Part shown: positions 1 to 7,891 of the stretch, piece after piece
Layout of the letters: each line of letters begins with the position of its first letter
How positions within the stretch are numbered: position 1 is the first letter of the stretch
Assembly (NCBI GenBank): GCA_947497265.1
Contig: CANMFP010000007.1
Location: 62,001-126,000, forward strand
Direction of reading: 5' to 3'
DNA length: 64,000 bases
DNA from: an uncultured Isoptericola sp.
Lineage (GTDB): Bacteria; Actinomycetota; Actinomycetes; Actinomycetales; Cellulomonadaceae
Notes under the pieces: generated by a model
Told to the model about the DNA's origin: nothing
Seen by the model: the letters and a program-made list of their open reading frames with translations, nothing else
The model's database searches: none
Position numbers and translations under genes: made by a program

Positions 1-779
1 TGGACGCGCCGGCCCCGGGGACGTACGCCGTGCGCGGGACGGGCGCCGGGGGCGAGCTGCTGGCGCTGTGGACGGACGACCTCGCCTCGACGCTGACGCT
101 GGCGGCACCCGGCGGCGCGCAGGTCGAGCTCGTCGACCAGTACGGCGCGCGCCGGCCCCTCGACGTCCCGGCCGACGGCGTCGCGCTGCCCGTCGGCGGG
201 GCGCCCACCTTCGTCGTCGCGCCGGCCGGCACCGGGCTCACGGCCACCGCACCGGAGCCGTACGGCGAGGACGTGCTCGAGGGGCGCACGGTCCAGGCCT
301 CGTCGACCCACGAGGACGCCGACGCCTCCGCCATCACGTCCGGGACGTTCAACGTGCGCGACCCGTGGCGGTCCGGGCGGCTCGCGGACGGCTCCGTCGA
401 CGAGAACCCGACCGTGACGGTCCGTACCGCCGACCCGGTCGAGATCGACCGGATCGCGGTGGCGACGGCCGGCATCCGCTGCTGCACGGCGGGCCTGCGG
501 GACTACACCGTCGAGGTGCGCGACGCGGCAGGAGACTGGCAGGTGGTCGGCGAGGTGACGGGCCAGCTCTTCGACCGGGTGGCGATGCTGCAGCTCGACC
601 CGGTGACCGTCACCGGCGTGCGGGTGTCGGTCCCCATGACCACCGAACGCGAGGTGCCGGTGCTGGACCTCAACTACTCGGGCGTCGTCGGTGGGCCGCA
701 CCCGGCGTTCATGGAGCTCGTCACCGAGAGCGACTACCAGGTCGCGATCAGCGCCGTCCGCGCGTGGGGACCCTCGTGA
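1..779 (+). CDS. C-terminal part of a secreted or surface protein with a discoidin-like domain (5' truncated)
   Basis: The reading frame is open from base 3, so the true start lies outside the window. About 258 residues are visible. The last ~160 look like an F5/8 type C (discoidin, CBM32-like) beta-sandwich: an 'ASSTHEDADAS' segment followed by alternating strands rich in V, T and D, with 'DYTVEVRD' and 'WQVVGEV' typical of that fold. Such modules bind carbohydrate on secreted glycosidases or surface proteins. Two adjacent cysteines (IRCCTAG) sit mid-domain. The gene converges on the glycosyltransferase that follows, with only 2 bp between stops. The enzymatic part, if any, is not in the window, so the overall function is unknown. 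Confidence 0.75.
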   Translation, partial: DAPAPGTYAVRGTGAGGELLALWTDDLASTLTLAAPGGAQVELVDQYGARRPLDVPADGVALPVGGAPTFVVAPAGTGLTATAPEPYGEDVLEGRTVQASSTHEDADASAITSGTFNVRDPWRSGRLADGSVDENPTVTVRTADPVEIDRIAVATAGIRCCTAGLRDYTVEVRDAAGDWQVVGEVTGQLFDRVAMLQLDPVTVTGVRVSVPMTTEREVPVLDLNYSGVVGGPHPAFMELVTESDYQVAISAVRAWGPS

Positions 780-781
780 GG

Positions 782-1831
782 TCAGAGTCCGAGGACCTCG
801 CGCCAGATCACCGCGTGCGCCGCGGCGCTCGCCTCCCACGTGAACTGCCGGGCACGCTCGCGGCCACGGCGGACGCGCTCGGCCGCGCCGTCGCCGTCGA
901 GCGCGTGCACGATCCCGTCGGCGAGGCTCGCCCCGTCCGGCTCCACGAGCGTCCCGGCGTCCCCGCACACCTCGGGCAGGGACGAGCGGTTCGCCGCGAC
1001 GACGTCCACGCCGCAGGCCATCGCCTCCAGCGCGGGCAGGCCGAATCCCTCGTACACCGACGGGACCACCACGACCTCGGCCGAGGCGACGACGCGGGGC
1101 AGCAGGTCGGCGTCGACGAGCCCGGCGAGGTGGGTGCCCGGCAGCGCCCCGAACAGGTCGCTGCGGCGGGCCGACGGCGGTCCGCACAGCACGAGGTCCA
1201 CGTCCGGGTGGGCGGAACGCACCGCGGGCCAGGCGTCGGCCAGGCCGGCGAGATTCTTGCGCCGCGAGGAACCACCGGCGTGCAGCACGTAGCGCCCGGG
1301 CAGGCCGAGGCGATCCCGCTCGGCGGCGGACAACGGCTCCGGGTCGAACCAGCGCGGGTCCACCCCGTTGTGCACCACGTGGACCTCGCCGAGCCCGAGT
1401 CGTTCGGCGACGTCGTCGGCGGCGAACTGCGACGGGGAGACGACGGCGGCGGCCCGGCGGATCTCGGTGGCGGCGAACGGTTCGGGGTCGGACTCGTCGT
1501 CGAACCGCCATGCCACGGTGTCGTGGACGGTCACGACCTCGGGCACCCGCGAGGGGGGCATGGCGAGTCCCATCCGGTGCACGGCCGTGGCGCCGCGGTA
1601 GAGGGTCGCGCCGACGGCCTGCCGCACGGCACCGGGCGCGCGGGTGAGCAGCCATCGCGGCACGCGGACGGTGCCCGGCAGGTCGGCCCGCAGGCCGCGC
1701 GCGATCTCGCGGCGCACCTCGACGTCCCCGCCGAGCGCCGCCTCCGCGCGCGCCGCGACCTCCTCCTCGTACACCTGCTGCCCCATGGGAACGGGGACGG
1801 CGATCGTGCCGAGTACCAGTCGTGTCGTCAC
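782..1831 (-). CDS. GT4-family glycosyltransferase
   Basis: A 349-residue retaining glycosyltransferase of the GT-B fold. The N-terminal half shows 'VTVHDTVAW' and 'VVHNGVDPRWF'. The C-terminal nucleotide-sugar domain has the GT4 E-x7-E motif in 'YEGFGLPALEAMACG'. It likely transfers a sugar from an NDP-sugar to a lipid-linked or growing glycan on the cytoplasmic face. I chose the GTG at 1831 because GGAGG lies 4 nt upstream; the frame stays open further upstream but without a ribosome site. It is divergent from another GT4 gene (start 1969), and the 137-bp spacer presumably holds both promoters. Donor and acceptor cannot be deduced. Confidence 0.88.
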   Translation of the reverse strand: MTTRLVLGTIAVPVPMGQQVYEEEVAARAEAALGGDVEVRREIARGLRADLPGTVRVPRWLLTRAPGAVRQAVGATLYRGATAVHRMGLAMPPSRVPEVVTVHDTVAWRFDDESDPEPFAATEIRRAAAVVSPSQFAADDVAERLGLGEVHVVHNGVDPRWFDPEPLSAAERDRLGLPGRYVLHAGGSSRRKNLAGLADAWPAVRSAHPDVDLVLCGPPSARRSDLFGALPGTHLAGLVDADLLPRVVASAEVVVVPSVYEGFGLPALEAMACGVDVVAANRSSLPEVCGDAGTLVEPDGASLADGIVHALDGDGAAERVRRGRERARQFTWEASAAAHAVIWREVLGL

Positions 1832-1968
1832 AGGACCTCCGTCGACGGTGCGAGCCACCGATTCTGCCTGGCGAGCCGGACCGTTGCACCCATCGATGCT
1901 GTCCGTCGTCGGCCCCCGGAGCGTGTGGCGGACCATGCCGCACGGGCCGCCCACGACGAGGTGAGGGC

Positions 1969-3159
1969 GTGCTGAGCGTCGCGCTGGTGACGAGCTCGTT
2001 CTGGCCGCGGGTCGGCGGCGTCGAGGAGCACGTGCGCCAGGTGGCCCGTGACCTGCACGGACGCGGACACCGGGTCACGGTGTGGGCGGTGGACCAGGGC
2101 GACGACGGGCCGGACCAGATCGACGGCGTGCGGGTGCGGTACCTGCCGTGCCCCATGCCGGCCCGAGATGCCGCGTCCCTCGCACGATTCACCCGCGACG
2201 TCACCCGGGCGGCGCTCGCCTGGCGGGACGCGGTGCGCGCCGACCGCCCGGACGTGCTGCACGTGCACTGCTTCGGGCCCAACGGCCCGTGGGCCGCGGC
2301 GACGGCGCGCCGCACGGGGATCCCGCTGGTCCTGACCTCGCACGGCGAGACGTTCGCCGACGCGAACAGCGTGTTCGACAGGTCCCGGCTGCTCGCCGCC
2401 GCACTGCGCCGGACCGTGTCGCGGGCGATCGCGGTGACCGGCCCGTCCCGCTTCACGCTGGAGGACCTGGAGCGCCGCTTCGGCCTCGCGGCGGGGAGCG
2501 GCATCGTCGTCCCGAACGGCGTCGACCTCCACGAGGCGGGCGACGGTGCGGCCACGGAGGCACCCGCAGGGCTGCCCGGTCGCTACGTGCTGGCGGTGGG
2601 CCGGATGGTCCGCGTCAAGGGGTTCGACCTGTTGCTGGAGGCGTTCTCGCGGCTCGCCGCCGACGAGGCCGGCCTCGGGCTCGTCCTGACGGGCGACGGG
2701 CCGGAGGCTGCGGCGCTCGCGCGACGGGCCGACGATCTGGGGCTGGCGGACCGGGTGGTCCTGCCCGGTCGCCTGGCGCCCGCCGGCGTCGCGGCAGCCA
2801 TGCATGGCGCCGCGGCAGTCGTGGTGCCCAGCCGGTTCGAGTCGTTCGGGATCGTGGTCCTGGAGGCCTGGCGGGCGGGGGTGCCGGTGGTCGCCACCAC
2901 GCGGGGCGGCCCGCCGGAGTTCGTCACCGACGGCGTCGACGGGGTGCTCGTCGACCCCGAGGACGTCCCGGCACTCACCCGTGCTCTGGCGCGGGTGCTC
3001 GGCGACCAGGACGCCGCCGACCGCCTCGGCCGGGCGGGGGCGCGCTCGGTCCGCGACTACACGTGGGGGCGCGTGGTCGACGCCTACCTGGAGCTGTACG
3101 GGTCGGCCGTGCCCGCGGCTACCCACGGTCTCGTGCCCCGGGCAGCCGACCGCGCCTGA
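1969..3159 (+). CDS. GT4-family glycosyltransferase
   Basis: A 396-residue GT-B glycosyltransferase. The N-terminal 'GGVEEHVRQVARDL' is the glycine-rich acceptor-side loop of GT4 enzymes, 'VPNGVDL' marks the domain junction, and 'ESFGIVVLEAWRAG' is the E-x7-E donor-binding motif. It probably takes part in surface polysaccharide or glycolipid assembly with the neighbouring transferases. The GTG at 1969 follows a GAGGTGAGG ribosome site and begins 'LSVALVTSSFWP', a normal GT4 N-terminus; a longer in-frame start at 1822 would run into the divergent gene. Its 3' end overlaps the convergent PAP2 gene by 41 bp. Confidence 0.88.
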   Translation: MLSVALVTSSFWPRVGGVEEHVRQVARDLHGRGHRVTVWAVDQGDDGPDQIDGVRVRYLPCPMPARDAASLARFTRDVTRAALAWRDAVRADRPDVLHVHCFGPNGPWAAATARRTGIPLVLTSHGETFADANSVFDRSRLLAAALRRTVSRAIAVTGPSRFTLEDLERRFGLAAGSGIVVPNGVDLHEAGDGAATEAPAGLPGRYVLAVGRMVRVKGFDLLLEAFSRLAADEAGLGLVLTGDGPEAAALARRADDLGLADRVVLPGRLAPAGVAAAMHGAAAVVVPSRFESFGIVVLEAWRAGVPVVATTRGGPPEFVTDGVDGVLVDPEDVPALTRALARVLGDQDAADRLGRAGARSVRDYTWGRVVDAYLELYGSAVPAATHGLVPRAADRA

Positions 3160-3751
3160 CCGCCCCCGGCCCCAGCACGCCCAGCGCGGTGGCGGTCACG
3201 GCGGCGACGAGCAGGACCGAGCCGACGACGTCGCCGGGCCGGTGGGCGTGGTTGACCACCGACCCGAGGGCCGCGGCGACGACCAGGAACGCTGCGCCGG
3301 TCAGGACCGCGGGGGTGGGTTCGCGCGGCCAGAGCAGGACGACGGCCAGGACGAGTGCGGTGGTGGCCGCGACGTGCGTCGACGGGAACGTGTTGACGTC
3401 CGGCCCGCCGCTCAGCCCCGTGCCCGCCCCCGGGCGGTCCAGCACCTGGCGCAACCCGTACGCGGCCACGGTCGAGACCGCCACGACGAGCAGCGCCGTC
3501 GTGACCGCCGCCCAGCGGCGCCGGACGAGCGCGAGCACGCCGAGCATGACGACGACGGCGGCGAGCAGCAGCGGGAAGACGCGACGCAGCAGCTCCCCGA
3601 CCGGCTCGAACCAGTCGAGACCGACGACGACGCGGAGGCGGAGCCACTCGTCGGCCCCCCGGCCCGGCGCGGTGTGCACGGAGACGAGGTAGACCAGGGC
3701 GCACCCGACGGCGCAGGCAGCACCGGTCAGCAGCAGCGCGCGTCGGCTCAT
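3119..3751 (-). CDS. PAP2-superfamily membrane phosphatase
   Basis: A 210-residue membrane protein with about six hydrophobic segments. PAP2 motifs are visible: 'RQVLDRP' (degenerate first motif, the usual lysine not evident), 'NTFPSTHVAATTA' (PSxH motif with the catalytic histidine) and 'NHAHRPGDVVGS' (His and Asp of the third motif). The family removes phosphate from lipid phosphates such as undecaprenyl diphosphate or phosphatidic acid, which fits a polysaccharide region. ATG 3751 is preferred because GGAG lies 5 nt upstream; an in-frame ATG at 3778 has no ribosome site. The 3' end overlaps the convergent GT4 gene by 41 bp. Confidence 0.85.
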   Translation of the reverse strand: MSRRALLLTGAACAVGCALVYLVSVHTAPGRGADEWLRLRVVVGLDWFEPVGELLRRVFPLLLAAVVVMLGVLALVRRRWAAVTTALLVVAVSTVAAYGLRQVLDRPGAGTGLSGGPDVNTFPSTHVAATTALVLAVVLLWPREPTPAVLTGAAFLVVAAALGSVVNHAHRPGDVVGSVLLVAAVTATALGVLGPGAVRRGRLPGARDRG

Positions 3752-3810
3752 CGGACTCCGATCCCTCGTGACGATCATCCCGTGACCGTCCCGCGGGGCC
3801 GAGGCGCGTC

Positions 3811-3832
3811 CGGGTGAAACTCCGGGTGAACC
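3811..3832. repeat. Two tandem CGGGTGAA motifs in a divergent promoter region
   Basis: CGGGTGAAAC starts at 3811 and CGGGTGAACC at 3823, so the copies are 12 bp apart. They lie between the divergent PAP2 gene (start 3751) and GT4 gene (start 3891). The same ten bases, CGGGTGAAAC, recur at 7742 in another glycosyltransferase promoter region, and close variants occur at 11691 and around 17600 in the lasso cluster. A regulator-binding role is inference. Confidence 0.4.
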
Positions 3833-3890
3833 ACCCGTCCCGGACCACCGGCGCCGGCGCCGCCGCGTCTCCGCCGGATAGCGTGCGAGG

Positions 3891-5069
3891 GTGCACCCCA
3901 CGGTGGCTCACCTCGATCACTCCCGCGCCCACGGCGGCGCCGAGCTGGCGCTGCGCCGCACCGTCCTGGCCGCGGAGGGCTGGACGCCGCAGGTCTTCCT
4001 CCCCGAGCCGCTCGCTGGGCGGCCTGCCGGCGGTGCCGGTGACGCCGAGATGGCGGACGGGCCGTTCGGAGACCTCCTGCACCGAGGCGTCCCCGTCCAT
4101 CTGGCAGGACCTCCGCAGCGGGCCGGGCTGTCCGCAGGGACGGGCGTCACGGGCGGGCTGCGGGGCGCAGCCGGCTTGCTGCGGGTGGCCCGAGCGCTCC
4201 GGGCCGACCCGGCGTTCCGGGGTGCCGCCGTCGTGCACGCCAACACCACGCGCGCCGCGGTCTACGGGGCTCTCGCGGTGGACCGGCGGCGGCAGGCGTT
4301 CGTGGTCCACCTGCGTGACCTCGTCACCGCGGAGGGTATGGGCAGGCTCGCCCACGAGGCGATGCGGCGATGGGTGCTGGGCCGGGCCGACGCCGTCGTC
4401 GCGAACTCTCGCGCCACGCTCGAGTCAGCGCGCCCCTACCTGTCCCCGGGGGTCGAGCAGCTCGTCCTGCAGAGCCCGCTCGGGCTCGAGGACCCGGTGC
4501 CCGCCGGGACCGTCGCGGACGAGGTCCGCACCGTCGGCATGGTCGCCCGGCTCGCGCCGTGGAAGGGGCAGGAGCTGCTGGTGCGGGCCTTCGCCCGGGC
4601 CTTCCCGGCCGGTGACGTCCGGCTGCGGCTCGTCGGTGCCGCCCAGTTCGGCGAGGACGACGACGTCGCGCTGCGCGACCTCGCCGGCCGTCTCGGCGTC
4701 GCCGAGCGGGTCGACCTCGTCGGTCACGTCGAGGACGTGGCGGCCGAGATCCGTCGGCTCGATGTGTGCGTGCAGGCGTCGCTCCGGCCCGAGCCGATGG
4801 GGCAGAACGTGCTCCAGTACCTCGCGCTGGGCCGGCCGACCGTCGTCGCCGGGGCCGGCGGGCCGCTCGAGTGGGTGACCGACGGCGAGAACGGGCTCGT
4901 CTTCACACCGGGCTCGGTCGAGTCGCTCGCTGCTGCGCTCGGCCGGTTGGCCGACGACCACGCCCTGCGGGCGCGCCTGGCGGCCGCCGCTGCCGCGACG
5001 CCCGGCATCGCCTCCGACGCCGAGGTGGCGCGGCGGCTGGGCGAGCTGTTCGGCTCGCTCGGCCGCTGA
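3891..5069 (+). CDS. GT4-like glycosyltransferase with an altered E-x7-E motif
   Basis: A 392-residue GT-B protein. 'RAHGGAELALRRTVL' is the N-terminal glycine-rich loop and 'VARLAPWKGQELLVRAF' starts the donor-binding domain. The usual E-x7-E becomes 'EPMGQNVLQ', so the second glutamate is glutamine; the surrounding block is otherwise GT4-like and the protein looks intact. The GTG at 3891 has no Shine-Dalgarno sequence, but TAGCGT ends 6 nt before it, which fits a leaderless message. The downstream TA pair is on the opposite strand. A role in surface glycan synthesis is inferred from context. Confidence 0.85.
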   Translation: MHPTVAHLDHSRAHGGAELALRRTVLAAEGWTPQVFLPEPLAGRPAGGAGDAEMADGPFGDLLHRGVPVHLAGPPQRAGLSAGTGVTGGLRGAAGLLRVARALRADPAFRGAAVVHANTTRAAVYGALAVDRRRQAFVVHLRDLVTAEGMGRLAHEAMRRWVLGRADAVVANSRATLESARPYLSPGVEQLVLQSPLGLEDPVPAGTVADEVRTVGMVARLAPWKGQELLVRAFARAFPAGDVRLRLVGAAQFGEDDDVALRDLAGRLGVAERVDLVGHVEDVAAEIRRLDVCVQASLRPEPMGQNVLQYLALGRPTVVAGAGGPLEWVTDGENGLVFTPGSVESLAAALGRLADDHALRARLAAAAAATPGIASDAEVARRLGELFGSLGR

Positions 5070-5206
5070 GCGCGCCGAGCGGCCGATGCGGCGCGCCGCC
5101 AGGATCGCGTCAGCCGCTTGGCCCGGGTGTCCGGCACGACGACGAGGCCGTGTCTGAGCAGACCTACCGGCCGGACCGCTGCGGCCGTCCTCGATGCCCA
5201 AGAATT

Positions 5207-5503
5207 TTACCGGTGATAGGCGTCGGCACGGTGGGCGATGCGCACGACGAGCAGCACGTCGTCCTCGGGACGCAGCTCGAACAGCACGCGGTAGTCGCCG
5301 CGCCGCGCCGAGCGCAGTCCCTCGAGCTCACCTCGCAGCGGCTTGCTCATCCGCTCCGGGTTGGTCGGCAGGGTCGCGGTGATGAACTCGACGACAGCGG
5401 TCGCCACCTTGTGGGGTAGACGGATCAGTGCCCGCTCGGCGCCCGGCGAGACCTCGACGCGCCACGGCGCGTCCGCATCGGGTCGCGGGGCGGGCCCGCT
5501 CAC
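5207..5503 (-). CDS. RelE/ParE-family toxin
   Basis: A 98-residue basic protein of RelE/ParE size. It has the early pattern 'WRVEVSPGAERALIRLP', the 'RSARRGDYRVLFEL' strand and a C-terminal 'LVVRIAHRADAYHR', the arrangement of RelE-type mRNA interferases with catalytic basic residues near the end. Family members cleave ribosome-bound mRNA or poison gyrase (ParE); this one looks RelE-like. The GTG start at 5503 overlaps the antitoxin stop as GTGA, so translation is probably coupled. It sits between glycosyltransferase genes on the same strand as the GT2 pair. Confidence 0.87.
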   Translation of the reverse strand: MSGPAPRPDADAPWRVEVSPGAERALIRLPHKVATAVVEFITATLPTNPERMSKPLRGELEGLRSARRGDYRVLFELRPEDDVLLVVRIAHRADAYHR

Positions 5504-5775
5504 CGGTTCGGCAGCCCGAACCGGGCGCGCAGGTCGTCGCCGCCGGAGGTCTCGCCGGCCGCGTATGCCTCGCGTGCGGCGGAGACGTCCTCGCGCACGC
5601 CGGGCTGTGAGGCCCAGAACAGAGACTCGCGCAGCGACTCCAGGTCGTCCTCAGCGATCAGCACCGCCGCGACGCGGCCGTGCTTGGTGATCTTGATGAT
5701 CTCGTGCTCACGGTCCGCCTCGTCGACGAGGGCGGAGAGCTTGTCCTTGGCCTCTCCCATCGGAACTGTCTTCAT
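5500..5775 (-). CDS. Phd/YefM-family antitoxin
   Basis: A 91-residue protein. The N-terminal ~55 residues match the Phd/YefM DNA-binding fold: 'GEAKDKLSALVDEADREHE' then 'IIKITKHGRVAAVLIAEDD'. The polar remainder is the likely toxin-neutralising tail. It is expected to neutralise the downstream RelE-like toxin and repress its own promoter with it. ATG 5775 has no ribosome site, but a -35/-10 pair (TTGTTC, 17 bp, TAAACT) ends 6 nt upstream, so the message is probably leaderless. Gene order antitoxin-toxin is the standard one. Confidence 0.87.
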   Translation of the reverse strand: MKTVPMGEAKDKLSALVDEADREHEIIKITKHGRVAAVLIAEDDLESLRESLFWASQPGVREDVSAAREAYAAGETSGGDDLRARFGLPNR

Positions 5776-5781
5776 GCTGCC

Positions 5782-5810
5782 AGTTTAGCCACAAGTGAGG
5801 CCGTGAACAA
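5782..5810 (-). promoter_or_regulatory. Promoter of the toxin-antitoxin operon
   Basis: On the minus strand TTGTTC (5810-5805) and TAAACT (5787-5782) are separated by exactly 17 bp. The -10 box ends 6 nt before the antitoxin ATG, so transcription would begin at or next to the start codon. Confidence 0.6.
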
Positions 5811-5847
5811 GCCTGAAGTCAGGCCCTCAAGCAAGGTCGTGTCGCTT

Positions 5848-6822
5848 TCATCGCTCTTCGTGAGCCAGCGCCGCCGTCTCCGCGCGGCGGGCGACCGCTC
5901 CGGCCCGCAGCCCGACGACGACGCCGGCCAGCTCGATCGGCGTGCGGACGACGGCGCCGACCAGGCGGCGTGCCGAGTCCTGGGACGGTGTCCGCACGGC
6001 ACGCCCGGCTGCCGAGCGCACCTCTCGGGCGGTGTGCCGCAGGACCGTCACCGGGTAGGCCCGGGTGTGCGACGCCGTCGGGCCGAAGACCCGCACCAAC
6101 ATGGCGGCGTGGTTGCGGCGCGCGACGTAGTGCCAGCGGCGGTCGAACCGGTCGCCCCGGATGCTGTACGGCGCGGAGACGTGCCGCACCACGGCGGCCG
6201 GGTTGAACACCAGCCGGCGCCCGAGGGCCCGCTGGCGCAGCGCGATGTCGGACTCCTCGCACACGCACGGTGCCGGGTAGCCCCCATGGACGCCGCCGAC
6301 GTCGAGGATGGCCTGCCGGCGGAACGACATGTTCGCCCCGAGGAAGTGGTCGACGGCGACCACGCGGCCGGGATCGGCGGTGAAGTTCCCGAGCAGGCGC
6401 CCGTCCGGCAGGAGACGGCCGATCGCGTCGAGGCCCACGCGGTCCTCGCCGGGCGCGCCGTTGACGATGCGGCCACCGACGCCCGTCACGGCCGGGTCGG
6501 CGTAGGGCGCGAGGATCTCGTCGAGCCAGGTCTCGGTGACGTAGGCGTCGTCGTCGACGAACGCGACCACGTCGCCGCGTGCCGCGGTGACGCCGAGGGC
6601 CCGGGACTCGGGCGTCCGGCCGGCACCGAGGTCGTTGCGCAGGTAGATCGCGCCCGGGAAGTCCTCGACGACGGCCCGCGTGGCGCCGTCGGGCGACGCG
6701 TCCACGACCAGTACCTCCACCGGTGCGGTACGCAGCGCGGCGAGGTGCTCGAGGCACTGGCGGACGTGGTCGGGCCGCCGGAAGGTCGGGATGACGACGG
6801 AGGCCGTGAGCTGGTCAGGCAC
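5848..6822 (-). CDS. GT2-family glycosyltransferase
   Basis: A 324-residue GT-A transferase. 'ASVVIPTFRRPDHVRQCLEHL' is the GT2 N-terminal strand and loop, 'VVAFVDDDAYV' carries the metal-binding DxD, and 'PCVCEESDIALRQRALG' holds an ED-type catalytic-base motif followed by an R/Q-rich helix. It probably adds a sugar to a cell-surface glycan. The GTG at 6822 has GGAGG 7 nt upstream and overlaps the preceding transferase by 8 bp, so the two GT2 genes form an operon. The last ~60 residues are basic and may be membrane-associated. Confidence 0.88.
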   Translation of the reverse strand: MPDQLTASVVIPTFRRPDHVRQCLEHLAALRTAPVEVLVVDASPDGATRAVVEDFPGAIYLRNDLGAGRTPESRALGVTAARGDVVAFVDDDAYVTETWLDEILAPYADPAVTGVGGRIVNGAPGEDRVGLDAIGRLLPDGRLLGNFTADPGRVVAVDHFLGANMSFRRQAILDVGGVHGGYPAPCVCEESDIALRQRALGRRLVFNPAAVVRHVSAPYSIRGDRFDRRWHYVARRNHAAMLVRVFGPTASHTRAYPVTVLRHTAREVRSAAGRAVRTPSQDSARRLVGAVVRTPIELAGVVVGLRAGAVARRAETAALAHEER

Positions 6823-7696
6823 GGCGCGCCTCCGGAGCGATCGTGGACAGGCGGAACCACTCGGGGTGGCGCCGCAGCGGTGTGGTCAGCACAGCCCGGC
6901 GAGGTCGGCGTGCTCGGGACGCCCAGCGTCGGTAGACCTCCGGGCGGGAGTACGCCGCCGAGTGGCCGGACCAGCCGAACTTGCGGCGCATGTCCGCGTC
7001 GTCGCGCACCCAGGAGTAGTGCACCACTGCCTCGTCGAGGCCGATCACCTCGTGCACGATCGTGTCGGGGCCGTGGGCCGGGTCGGTATTCCGCGCGCGG
7101 AGGTCGACGCGGTGGTGGATCGCCGCGTCCGCCTGGCGCGCGCACGTCAGTGTGGTTCCGGGGCGGACCGCCAGCGGCCCGGGATAGCCGGCGACAGGCC
7201 GCCAGAACCGGGTCGAGGCCTCCAGGTATCGCCCGCCGCCCGGCGCGTCCCCCACGCGTGCGTAGAGCCACCGGGAGGGATAGTCGAGGGCGGTCGCGCC
7301 GACGTCGTGGGCCTGGCCGATCGCGCCGAAGAAGGTCGCGGGCGCGACCAGGACCTCGTCCGTGTCGAGCTGCAGCACCCAGTCCGCGCCGTCGGAGGCC
7401 TGGTCGAGCGCCGCCTGGCGCTGGTGGGTGTCGTTGTCGAGGGGTTCCTGGTCCGCCCGGTAGTAGTCGCCAGGCACGTACTCGCACTTCCCGGCAACGT
7501 CCAGGCCCTTGATGATCCTGAGGCACTCCTCCACCGGGAGCGGGGTACCGGACCACGAGGTGCTGCTGCGGTCGTAGGACACGACGATGCGGTCCACGCG
7601 GTCGTAGTACGCGCGGACGCTCGCGGCGAGGTAGGCGGGGTCCGCGGCGAGCACGTAGGCGTTCAGGCGGACCGGCGCCGGACGGGCGGGCGGCAC
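6815..7696 (-). CDS. GT2-like glycosyltransferase (GT-A fold)
   Basis: About 293 residues. The N-terminus 'VRLNAYVLAADPAYLAASVRAYYDRVDRIVV', 'WVLQLDTDEVL' (DxD-type metal site) and a late 'VVHYSWVRDDADMRRKFGWSGHS' resemble the GT2/GT92-like proteins often annotated as glycosyltransferase family 2. The GTG at 7696 is chosen because TACGCT ends exactly 6 nt upstream, the leaderless pattern seen repeatedly here; no Shine-Dalgarno sequence exists. The frame stays open far upstream, antisense to mfd, but that extension is low-complexity arginine-rich shadow sequence. It is first in an operon with the next GT2 gene and divergent from mfd. Confidence 0.78.
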   Translation of the reverse strand: MPPARPAPVRLNAYVLAADPAYLAASVRAYYDRVDRIVVSYDRSSTSWSGTPLPVEECLRIIKGLDVAGKCEYVPGDYYRADQEPLDNDTHQRQAALDQASDGADWVLQLDTDEVLVAPATFFGAIGQAHDVGATALDYPSRWLYARVGDAPGGGRYLEASTRFWRPVAGYPGPLAVRPGTTLTCARQADAAIHHRVDLRARNTDPAHGPDTIVHEVIGLDEAVVHYSWVRDDADMRRKFGWSGHSAAYSRPEVYRRWASRARRPRRAVLTTPLRRHPEWFRLSTIAPEARRA

Positions 7697-7741
7697 ACGT
7701 GCAGCGTAGGCGCACCGTGGGGGAACGCAGGCGGGCGCTCG

Positions 7742-7775
7742 CGGGTGAAACCCGGTGATCGGCGAGGGTTCACCC
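7742..7775. repeat. Inverted GGGTGAA/TTCACCC repeat in the GT2-mfd intergenic region
   Basis: CGGGTGAAAC at 7742-7751 faces GGGTTCACCC at 7766-7775, an inverted repeat with 7-8 bp arms. The left half is identical over ten bases to the copy at 3811. It lies between divergent starts at 7696 and 7892 and may be an operator shared with other glycan genes. Confidence 0.4.
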
Positions 7776-7891
7776 CCGGAGCCGTCGCACCCGTATCTGC
7801 CGTGAGTGTCCCGGCGTACCCTGGGACCGTCAGCCCGCACGCCCCGTCCCGGGGTGAGGTGGGCCCGTCGCCGTGCGCCCGAAGGACCTTC

